A stretch of DNA of 64,000 bases from Pseudoruegeria sp. SHC-113 (GTDB lineage Bacteria; Pseudomonadota; Alphaproteobacteria; Rhodobacterales; Rhodobacteraceae), in the NCBI RefSeq assembly GCF_025376885.1, contig NZ_JAHUBR010000001.1, positions 2,666,001 to 2,730,000 of the forward strand. Direction: 5' to 3'. This document shows positions 46,747 to 53,870 of this stretch, piece after piece (position 1 is the first letter of the stretch; every line of letters begins with the position of its first letter). A program made the translations under genes and the position numbers. Below the pieces are notes generated by a model. It was given only the letters and a program-made list of their open reading frames with translations. It ran no database searches and was not told where the DNA came from.

Positions 46747-47379
46747 TCAGACGCGGGCGAGAACCTCATCGGCCAGCGCGGCAATCTCCAGCGCCGCCGG
46801 GCCCTTGCGGCCCTTCTCGCTGACGCCCAGCCCCTCGCCGAGCGCTTCGGCAAAGACAACGCGGTTGCCGATCACGGTGTCGGCCTTCTCGCCCTGCAGC
46901 TCCGCCACTTTCTGCGCCACTTCGGCGGTGAGCCTTGCGCGGGCTGCGGCGCGGTTCATCACGAAAAGCACCGGTTTGTCTTCCCGCGCGGCGAGTTCCA
47001 TCAGGCCCTCGGTCGCCCAGAGATCCACCTGGCTCGTGGCGATCGGCACGATCACCAGATCCGACACCCGCAGCGCGGGCCGCAGATCGGCATCGATCTT
47101 GGGCGGAGTATCGACGATCACCACGTCATGGCTGCCCGAAAGCTTGCCCACCTCGTAAGACACACCCCAGGCCGAGGCGGTGCCGAAGCTTAAGCCCTCA
47201 TCCTCGCCGCGGGCCTCAAAGCGCGCCATGAACCAGCGCCCGAGCGAGCCCTGAGGATCGGTGTCCAGCACCGCCACGCGCATCCCGCGCTCGCGGAAGG
47301 TGATGGCGAGGTTCGCGGCAAGGGTCGTTTTGCCGGATCCGCCCTTTTGCTGGGCCACTGTCAGTACAATTCCGCTCAT
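46747..47379 (-). CDS. ParA-family partition ATPase, orphan
   Basis: 210 residues. Deviant Walker A QQKGGSGKTTLAAN at the N-terminus, LDTDPQGSL, IVDTPPKIDADLRPAL and a shortened C-terminal helix region. The length fits the small chromosomal ParA/PpfA-like proteins that position protein clusters or cargo, not plasmids. No parB gene is adjacent. It is transcribed away from nasT; 222 bp lie between the start and nasT. Confidence 0.88.
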   Translation of the reverse strand: MSGIVLTVAQQKGGSGKTTLAANLAITFRERGMRVAVLDTDPQGSLGRWFMARFEARGEDEGLSFGTASAWGVSYEVGKLSGSHDVVIVDTPPKIDADLRPALRVSDLVIVPIATSQVDLWATEGLMELAAREDKPVLFVMNRAAARARLTAEVAQKVAELQGEKADTVIGNRVVFAEALGEGLGVSEKGRKGPAALEIAALADEVLARV

Positions 47380-47601
47380 GGGCGCTCTCCTTCGTGCCGA
47401 CTCAACACCGGCTTATGCTGCAATTGCAAACAAAACCTGCACACCAGCCCCGCGACGAAGCCACGCGCCCCTTCGCGCACCGCCGCACCACTGGGCGAAG
47501 CGCCCAAAAAACAGGCGGCGCAAAAGATGCCGCACCCAAGCCCCGCGCCCGCCCGCGCGCGCGGGATGGAAGGCCCCGCCGCCCTGCCCTACATCCCGCT
47601 T

Positions 47602-48186
47602 GTGAGCACCAAGTTACGCATAACCGTCGTCGACGCAGATCCTGAGCGCGCCCATATGATCGTGGACGGGCTCTGCGAGGCTGGCGATTTCGATGTCACC
47701 GTGCTGGGCGATGAAACCGGCCTTGCCCGCAAGCTCGCGCAGCTCGCGCCCGACGTGGTGCTGATCGATCTCGCCAACCCCAGCCGCGACACGCTGGAGC
47801 AGCTTTCCGTGGCCAGCGGTGCCAATTCCCGCCCCGTCGCGATGTTCGTGGACCGCTCCGACCCCGACATGACCCGCGCCGCGATTCAGGCCGGGCTTTC
47901 GGCCTACGTGGTCGACGGGCTGAAGAAAGAGCGCATTAAGCCCGTGATCGACGCCGCCATCACGCGCTTTCACATGCTGTCCCAGATGCGCAGCGAGTTG
48001 AACGCCGCCAAGGCCGCGCTGGCCGAGCGCAAGACGATCGAGCGGGCCAAAGGGCTGCTGATCCAGGCGCGCGGCATCACCGAGGATCAGGCTTATGCGC
48101 TCCTGCGCAAGACGGCGATGGATCAGGGCAAGAAGGTCGGCGAGGTGGCGCAGGCGCTCGTGACGGCCGCGGAGCTTCTGAAATGA
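47602..48186 (+). CDS. nasT: ANTAR-domain antiterminator NasT
   Basis: 194 residues from GTG 47602; an ATG at 47566 adds 12 residues and the SD is poor for either. N-terminal receiver-like domain (LRITVVDADPERAHM, DVVLIDLANPSRDTL) and C-terminal ANTAR domain (about 135-190: ERKTIERAKGLLIQARGITEDQAYALLRK, KKVGEVAQAL). NasT binds hexaloop hairpins in the leader of nitrate genes and prevents termination; NasS holds it inactive without nitrate. The target leader is at 49462-49582. Confidence 0.92.
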   Translation: MSTKLRITVVDADPERAHMIVDGLCEAGDFDVTVLGDETGLARKLAQLAPDVVLIDLANPSRDTLEQLSVASGANSRPVAMFVDRSDPDMTRAAIQAGLSAYVVDGLKKERIKPVIDAAITRFHMLSQMRSELNAAKAALAERKTIERAKGLLIQARGITEDQAYALLRKTAMDQGKKVGEVAQALVTAAELLK

Positions 48187-49352
48187 AGCCGCGGCTCACA
48201 GCCGGGTTCATCCCGCTGGTGGATTGCGCACCGCTCGTGGTGGCCCATGAACTCGGCTTTGCCGAGCGCGAGGGCTTCCAGCTTGATCTGGTGAAACAGC
48301 CCTCATGGTCCGCGATCCGCGACATGCTCGCGCTCGGCCATATCGAGGCCGCGCATATGCTCTCCCCCATGCCGGTGGCGATGTCGCTCGGGCTGGGCGG
48401 GCTGGCGGCGCGGGTGGACGTGCTTATGGTCCTGTCCGCAAACGGAAATTCCATGGGCGTCACCCCGGCCATCGCTGAGCGGATGCGCGCCAATGGCTGG
48501 AGCGGCGATTTCAACGCGCCCTTTGAGACAGGCAAGCACCTGATCGAGGCAACCGGCGGCGAGATCCGCCTTGGCGTGCCCTTTCCCTTCTCCATGCATG
48601 CGGAGCTCTTTTACCACTGGCTCGGCGCGCTCGGCATTTCCTCGGGCGAAGCGCTTGATGTGCGCACCATCCCGCCGCCGCGCATGGCCGAGGCCATCGG
48701 CGCGGGCGAGATCGACGCCTTCTGCGTGGGCGAGCCTTGGGGCTCGCTCGCCGTGGAAACAGGCGTGGCTGAACTGGTGCTTCCCGGAAGCGCCATCTGG
48801 GCCTTCGCGCCGGAAAAAGTGCTCGCCGTGCGCCATGAGTGGTGCGAGGAGAACCCTGATCTCACCCGCCGCCTGATGCGCGCGGTGCACGCCGCCAGCC
48901 GCTGGCTTGGGGAGGCCGAGAACCGGATGGTGGCTTCCGAGCTGCTGGCGCGCTCCGATTACCTTGACCTCTCCGACAGCATCATCGACCGCGCCCTGAC
49001 CTGGACGATCCAGCCACGCATGGGCCAGTTGGGGCAGCACGTGGAGAACTTCCAGCGCTTCCACGGCGGTGCAGCCACCTTTCCGTGGCGCTCACAAGGC
49101 GCGTGGATCGCGACCCATATCGCCGCCCGCGCAGGGCTTTCCCGTGAAGAGGCGCTGGAGGTGGCCCGCGGCTGTTTCCGCAGCGACCTCTACCGCGCCA
49201 ACCTCACCGGCACCGGTGCGGATATGCCCGGCGCGTCCGAAAAGCTGGAAGGCGCCCTGCCCCGCGCCACGCCCGTCGCCTCGGTGCGCGGTGAGATGAT
49301 TCTGGGGCCCGACGCCTTCTTTGACGGTCAGGTTTTCGACTTCGGCACCTGA
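48183..49352 (+). CDS. nasS: Nitrate sensor NasS (NrtA/CmpA-like)
   Basis: 389 residues, ATG overlaps nasT stop (ATGA). It resembles the nitrate-binding protein NrtA (LTAGFIPLVDCAPLVVAHELGF, PFPFSMHAELFYHWLG, FCVGEPWGSLAVE, WTIQPRMGQLG) but lacks any signal peptide, so it is cytoplasmic, as expected for NasS. It binds nitrate/nitrite and releases NasT. Confidence 0.92.
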   Translation: MKPRLTAGFIPLVDCAPLVVAHELGFAEREGFQLDLVKQPSWSAIRDMLALGHIEAAHMLSPMPVAMSLGLGGLAARVDVLMVLSANGNSMGVTPAIAERMRANGWSGDFNAPFETGKHLIEATGGEIRLGVPFPFSMHAELFYHWLGALGISSGEALDVRTIPPPRMAEAIGAGEIDAFCVGEPWGSLAVETGVAELVLPGSAIWAFAPEKVLAVRHEWCEENPDLTRRLMRAVHAASRWLGEAENRMVASELLARSDYLDLSDSIIDRALTWTIQPRMGQLGQHVENFQRFHGGAATFPWRSQGAWIATHIAARAGLSREEALEVARGCFRSDLYRANLTGTGADMPGASEKLEGALPRATPVASVRGEMILGPDAFFDGQVFDFGT

Positions 49353-49461
49353 AGCGCGCTCAAAAAACGGGCAACGAGAGAATACCTCCAAGTAACACGC
49401 CGATGACATCGGCCCGCCCTCGCCGCACCGCAGCAAACCCTGCTACATAATCTTCAGTCGC

Positions 49462-49527
49462 GCAGGGCAAGGGCGTCCTGCAGAGCGATACCCAAAGACA
49501 CTGGGAATACCTGAGCAATGCCGCTCG
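49462..49527 (+). promoter_or_regulatory. ANTAR-type dual hexaloop RNA in the nrtA leader
   Basis: P1: 7-bp stem GCAGGGC / GTCCTGC (49462-49481) with hexaloop AAGGGC at 49469-49474. P2: stem (T)GAGC / GCTC(G) (49512-49527) with hexaloop AATGCC at 49517-49522. Both loops have A at position 1 and G at position 4, the ANTAR recognition pattern. P2 shares bases 517-524 with the 5' arm of the terminator, so P2 and terminator exclude each other. A possible -10 (tacataat, 49444-49451) lies just upstream. Confidence 0.78.
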
Positions 49528-49582
49528 ATCTGTCTCCCCCTCCTCCCTGGGGCGCTGGACAGTTCGCGCGGCATTTTTTTTT
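49517..49582 (+). terminator. Attenuator terminator of the nrtA leader, with CCTCCTCCC apical loop
   Basis: Outer stem aatgccgc (49517-49524) / gcggcatt (49568-49575), middle ctgtc/gacag (49530-49534 / 49558-49562), inner cccc/gggg, then T9 (49574-49582). Apical loop motif CCTCCTCCC at 49539-49547, identical to the 13 array hairpins. Confidence 0.88.
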
Positions 49583-49602
49583 GCCCCTTCCTCCCAAGGG
49601 GC
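49583..49602 (+). promoter_or_regulatory. Hairpin with CCTCCC loop next to the nrtA ribosome-binding site
   Basis: 7-bp stem gcccctt / aaggggc with loop cctccc (49590-49595), directly after the T-run and 10 bp before the nrtA SD (gagagga, 49612-49618). tcctc (49589-49593) could pair with the SD. Confidence 0.6.
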
Positions 49603-49629
49603 GATGTGAAACGAGAGGACGCACGCAAT

Positions 49630-51000
49630 ATGAAACGCGCTATCAGCACAGCCGTCGCCGCCAGCCTTGCCATGGCCGCGCCCGCCACGGCCGAAATGCT
49701 CGACGTCGAGAAAGACGAGCTGACCTTCGGCTTCATCAAGCTGACCGACATGGCCCCGCTGGCCGTCGCCTATGAAAACGGCTACTTCGAGGACGAAGGC
49801 CTCTTCGTGACGCTCGAAGCCCAGGCCAACTGGAAAGTGCTACTGGACGGCGTGATCGACGGTCAACTCGACGGCGCGCATATGCTCGCAGGCCAGCCGC
49901 TCGCCGCCACCATCGGCTTTGGCACCGAAGCCCATATCATCACCCCCTTCTCCATGGATCTGAACGGCAACGGCATCACCGTTTCCAACGAGATCTGGGA
50001 CAAGATGAAGCCCCATGTCGCCAAGATGGACGACGGCCGCCCGCAGCACCCGATCTCTGCTTCCGCGCTGAAACCGGTGGTCGAGGAATATGCCGCCGAG
50101 GGCAAGCCCTTCAACATGGGCATGGTCTTCCCCGTCTCCACCCACAACTACGAGCTGCGCTACTGGCTCGCCGCCGGTGGCCTGCACCCGGGCTTCTACT
50201 CGGCCGAGAACATCACCGGCCAAATCGGCGCCGATGTGCTGCTCTCCGTGACCCCGCCGCCGCAGATGCCCGCCACGATGGAAGCCGGCACGATCTACGG
50301 CTACTGCGTGGGTGAGCCGTGGAACCAGCAGGCCGTGTTCAAAGGCATCGGCGTGCCGGTGATCACCGACTACGAACTCTGGAAGAACAACCCCGAGAAG
50401 GTCTTCGGCATCACCGCCGAGTTCGCCGAGGAATACCCGAACACCACCGTTGCCATCACCAAAGCCCTGATCCGCGCCGCGATCTGGCTGGATGAGAACG
50501 ACAACGCCAACCGCCCCGAAGCGGTGGAGATCCTGAGCCGCTCCGAATATGTGGGCGCGGATTACGAGGTGATCGCCAACTCCATGACGGGCACGTTCGA
50601 GTATGAAAAGGGCGACAAGCGCGAAGTGCCGGACTTCAACGTCTTCTTCCGCTACAACGCCACCTACCCCTTCTACTCCGACGCCGTCTGGTACCTGACC
50701 CAGATGCGCCGCTGGGGCCAGATCACCGAAGCCAAGCCCGACAGCTGGTTCGATGAGGTCGCCAAATCCGTCTACAAGCCGGAGATATACCTCGAAGCCG
50801 CCCGTCACCTCGTGGAAGAAGGCCTCGCCAATGAAGCCGATTTCCCCTGGGACAGCGATGGCTACAAGGCCCCGACCCCGGCTGCCGACATCATCGACGG
50901 CATCCCCTACGACGGCAAAGCCCCCAACGCCTACCTCGACAGCCTGCCGATCGGCCTGAAGGGTGAGCAGACGGTCGTCGGCAACGAGGTCCAGGGCTAA
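49630..51000 (+). CDS. nrtA: Nitrate ABC transporter substrate-binding protein NrtA
   Basis: 456 residues from ATG 49630 ([15 protein letters not shown]); SD gagagga. Signal peptide 1-21 (AAPATA/E). The NrtA/CmpA fold is visible: [78 protein letters not shown], and [16 protein letters not shown]. It captures nitrate (or nitrite/cyanate in relatives) in the periplasm. First structural gene behind the NasT-controlled leader. Confidence 0.95.
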   Translation: MKRAISTAVAASLAMAAPATAEMLDVEKDELTFGFIKLTDMAPLAVAYENGYFEDEGLFVTLEAQANWKVLLDGVIDGQLDGAHMLAGQPLAATIGFGTEAHIITPFSMDLNGNGITVSNEIWDKMKPHVAKMDDGRPQHPISASALKPVVEEYAAEGKPFNMGMVFPVSTHNYELRYWLAAGGLHPGFYSAENITGQIGADVLLSVTPPPQMPATMEAGTIYGYCVGEPWNQQAVFKGIGVPVITDYELWKNNPEKVFGITAEFAEEYPNTTVAITKALIRAAIWLDENDNANRPEAVEILSRSEYVGADYEVIANSMTGTFEYEKGDKREVPDFNVFFRYNATYPFYSDAVWYLTQMRRWGQITEAKPDSWFDEVAKSVYKPEIYLEAARHLVEEGLANEADFPWDSDGYKAPTPAADIIDGIPYDGKAPNAYLDSLPIGLKGEQTVVGNEVQG

Positions 51001-51013
51001 GCCCCCCTCCTTC

Positions 51014-51073
51014 GGGCGCGCTTCACACACTCCCCGGCGCGCCCCTTTCTCCTCCTGCTTCAGGCAGGAGGGG
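51014..51073 (+). promoter_or_regulatory. Two stem-loops between nrtA and nrtB
   Basis: Hairpin 1 gggcgcgc (51014-51021) / gcgcgccc (51037-51044), hairpin 2 ctcctgc (51052-51058) / gcaggag (51064-51070) extended by G-U/G-C pairs. Typical mRNA-stabilising or attenuating hairpins that let the binding protein be made in excess of the membrane subunits. Confidence 0.6.
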
Positions 51074-51117
51074 AGCCCCAGCAGAAACCAGCCCCACGCC
51101 AGCAAAGGAGACGGACC

Positions 51118-52200
51118 ATGGCAACCGTCGATCCAGACTTTTCCGCCGCCGAGGCCAAAGAAGCCCGCCGCGCCCGCCTCTTCACCCGCATCAACAAGGC
51201 CGACGCCTGGTTCAAGGTGCTGGGCCTCTCGTTCATCACCCCGATCCTGAAAGCGATCGCCGGCGACAACCCCCGCGCCCAGATGAAAGAAATCTGGATG
51301 CTGCTCGGCGTGCCGCTGATGTCGATCCTGATCTTCCTGATGGTCTGGGCCAACCTCGCCCCGAAAGTGCAGACATCGCTCGGCGCCATCCCCGGCCCGT
51401 CGCAGGTCTGGGAGCAGGTGATCAACCTGCATGAGGACGCGCAGCGCACCAGCGCCAAACGCGATGCTTTCTACGAGCGTCAGGAAGAGCGCAACGCCAA
51501 GCTTGAAGCGGAAGGCAAATCCGACAAGGTCAAATGGCGCACTTTCACCGGCAAGCCGACCTATTACGACCAGATCTGGACCTCGATCAAAACCGTCTTT
51601 TTCGGCTTCCTGCTGGCCACCATCGTCGCCGTGCCACTGGGCATCGCCGCGGGCCTTTCGCCGGTCGCCAATGCCGCGATCAACCCGATGATCCAGATCT
51701 TCAAGCCGGTGTCCCCGCTCGCCTGGCTGCCGATCGTGACGATGGTTGTCTCCGCGCTCTACACCACCAATGACGGGCTCTTCACCAAGAGCTTCCTGAA
51801 CTCCGCCATCACCGTGACGCTCTGCTCGCTCTGGCCGACGCTGATCAACACCGCCCTTGGCGTGGCCTCCATCGACAAGGATCTTGTGAACGTTTCCAAG
51901 GTCTTGAAGATGAACACCTACACCAAGATCACCAAGCTCGTACTGCCCTCTGCCCTGCCGCTGATCTTCACCGGTCTGCGTCTGTCGCTCGGTGTGGGCT
52001 GGATGGTGCTGATCGCCGCCGAGATGCTGGCGCAGAACCCGGGCCTTGGCAAATTCGTCTGGGACGAGTTCCAGAACGGCTCCAGCCAGTCGCTCGCCAA
52101 GATCATGGTGGCCGTCTTCACCATCGGCATCATCGGCTTCCTGCTGGACCGCCTGATGTACGCCATCCAGTCCATGTTCACCTTCTCCAACAACCGGTGA
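51118..52200 (+). CDS. nrtB: Nitrate ABC transporter permease NrtB
   Basis: 360 residues with six or so membrane helices and the BPD_transp_1 EAA loop (…SKVLKMNTYTKITKLVLPSALPLIFTGLRLSLGVGWMVLIAAEMLA region, about 260-305). The N-terminal 60 residues are cytoplasmic and a charged segment (about 105-145) lies between TM1 and TM2, as usual for NrtB. SD aaaggag before ATG 51118. Confidence 0.95.
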   Translation: MATVDPDFSAAEAKEARRARLFTRINKADAWFKVLGLSFITPILKAIAGDNPRAQMKEIWMLLGVPLMSILIFLMVWANLAPKVQTSLGAIPGPSQVWEQVINLHEDAQRTSAKRDAFYERQEERNAKLEAEGKSDKVKWRTFTGKPTYYDQIWTSIKTVFFGFLLATIVAVPLGIAAGLSPVANAAINPMIQIFKPVSPLAWLPIVTMVVSALYTTNDGLFTKSFLNSAITVTLCSLWPTLINTALGVASIDKDLVNVSKVLKMNTYTKITKLVLPSALPLIFTGLRLSLGVGWMVLIAAEMLAQNPGLGKFVWDEFQNGSSQSLAKIMVAVFTIGIIGFLLDRLMYAIQSMFTFSNNR

Positions 52201-53870
52201 TCGACATGGGTATTCTCGAACTGAAAAACGCCTCCAAGAGCTTCGGTGTCGGTACTGCGAAAACCGACGTGCTGAAGAACATCGACCTGAGCGTGAAGGA
52301 GGGCGAGTTCCTCGTCCTCCTCGGCTTCTCCGGCTCCGGCAAGACGACGCTGATCAACCTGATGAGCGGGCTGGAGAAGCCCACCGGCGGGGAAGTCACC
52401 TTCAAGGGCAAGCCGATCACCGGCCCCGGCCCCGAGCGTGGCGTGATCTTCCAGAGCTATTCGCTCATGCCCTGGCTCACGGTGAACGGCAATGTGGGTC
52501 TCGCGGTCGACACGATGTTTCCTGAGATGTCCAAGAAGGAACGCGCCGAGAAGGTGTCGCATTACGTGAAGATGGTGGGCCTCGGCCATGCCACCACGCG
52601 CCGCCCGGCGGAGCTTTCGGGCGGGATGCGCCAGCGGGTCAACGTGGCCCGCGCGCTGGCGATGGATCCCGAGATGCTGCTCTTGGACGAGCCGCTCTCC
52701 GCGCTCGATGCTCTCACCCGCGCCAATCTCGCCGATGAGATCGTCAACATCTGGGATACCGACAAGAAGACCTGCGTGCTGATCACCAATGATGTGGATG
52801 AAGCCATCATCATGGGCGACCGCATCATCGCACTGAACCCCGATGGCACGTTGGGCAAGGCGTTCGAGGTCAACATCCCGCGCCCGCGCGACCGGATGGA
52901 GATGAACGACAGCCCGATCTTCAAGCGCCTGCGCGCCGACGTCACCAAATACCTGATGGACGTGGGCATCGAGGCCAAGGTCGAAGGCAGCCGCCTGCTG
53001 CCCGACGTGACGCCGATCCATGGCGTTCCGGCGGCCGTGGCCCAAGCGCAGGAAGGCATGATCGACCGCAACTTCCTCGACTTCTCCCAGCTCCACAAGA
53101 TCTACCCCACCCCCAAGGGCCCGCTCACGGTGGTGGAGGATTTCAACCTCAAGCTCAACCGGGGCGAATTCATCTCGCTCATCGGGCACTCAGGCTGCGG
53201 CAAATCCACCGTGCTCACCATGGCCGCTGGCCTGAACGACATTTCCAAAGGCGCGATCCGTCTGGATGGCCGCCACGTGGAAGGCGCAGACCCGGAGCGC
53301 GCGGTGGTGTTTCAGTCGCCGAACCTCTTCCCCTGGCTCACCGCGCGTGAGAACTGCGCGATCGGGGTGGACAAGGTCTATCCCAAGGCCAGCCGCGCCG
53401 AGAAGCAGGACGTGGTGGATTACTACCTTGAGCGCGTCGGCCTTGCCGATGCCATGGACCGCCCGGCGCATTCCATGTCCAACGGCATGAAACAGCGTGT
53501 CGGCATTGCGCGGGCCTTCGCGCTGTCGCCCAAGCTGCTGCTGCTCGATGAGCCCTTCGGGATGCTCGACAGCCTCACCCGCTGGGAGCTGCAGGAAGTG
53601 CTGATGGAGGTCTGGGACCGCACCAAGGTCACCGCGATCTGCGTCACCCACGATGTGGACGAAGCCATCCTGCTCGCCGACCGCGTGGTGATGATGACGA
53701 ACGGCCCGCAGGCCACCATCGGCAAGATCGTGGACGTGGACCTGCCGCGCCCGCGCACCCGCCAGGCCCTGCTGGAACACCCCGATTACTACAACTTCCG
53801 CTCCGAAGTGCTCGATTTCCTTGAGGAATACGAACACGGCTCCACCAGCAAAAAGAAGGACGCAGCATAA
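52197..53870 (+). CDS. nrtC: Nitrate ABC transporter ATPase, two fused nucleotide-binding domains (NrtC/NrtD-type)
   Basis: 557 residues from GTG 52197 (ATG 52206 is also possible). Two complete ABC domains. NBD1: GFSGSGKTT, LSGGMRQRVNVARA, LLLDEPLSALD, but the switch His is Asn in LITNDVDEA. NBD2: GHSGCGKST, signature changed to SNGMKQRVGIARA, LLLDEPFGMLD, His kept in CVTHDVDEA. Hence one ATP site (NBD1 Walker with NBD2 signature) looks degenerate and the other canonical. It lacks the NrtA-like regulatory domain of cyanobacterial NrtC. Overlaps nrtB by 4 bp and touches nirB (TAATG). Confidence 0.92.
   Translation: MIDMGILELKNASKSFGVGTAKTDVLKNIDLSVKEGEFLVLLGFSGSGKTTLINLMSGLEKPTGGEVTFKGKPITGPGPERGVIFQSYSLMPWLTVNGNVGLAVDTMFPEMSKKERAEKVSHYVKMVGLGHATTRRPAELSGGMRQRVNVARALAMDPEMLLLDEPLSALDALTRANLADEIVNIWDTDKKTCVLITNDVDEAIIMGDRIIALNPDGTLGKAFEVNIPRPRDRMEMNDSPIFKRLRADVTKYLMDVGIEAKVEGSRLLPDVTPIHGVPAAVAQAQEGMIDRNFLDFSQLHKIYPTPKGPLTVVEDFNLKLNRGEFISLIGHSGCGKSTVLTMAAGLNDISKGAIRLDGRHVEGADPERAVVFQSPNLFPWLTARENCAIGVDKVYPKASRAEKQDVVDYYLERVGLADAMDRPAHSMSNGMKQRVGIARAFALSPKLLLLDEPFGMLDSLTRWELQEVLMEVWDRTKVTAICVTHDVDEAILLADRVVMMTNGPQATIGKIVDVDLPRPRTRQALLEHPDYYNFRSEVLDFLEEYEHGSTSKKKDAA

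Noticed and set aside
46747-47379. ParA gene as sign of a plasmid or integrated element
   Set aside because: There is no parB, replication gene or integrase; codon use and GC match the neighbours.
49606-49629. GTG start eight codons upstream for nrtA
   Set aside because: It would lie next to the leader hairpin without an SD; ATG 49630 has the SD gagagga and starts a proper signal peptide.
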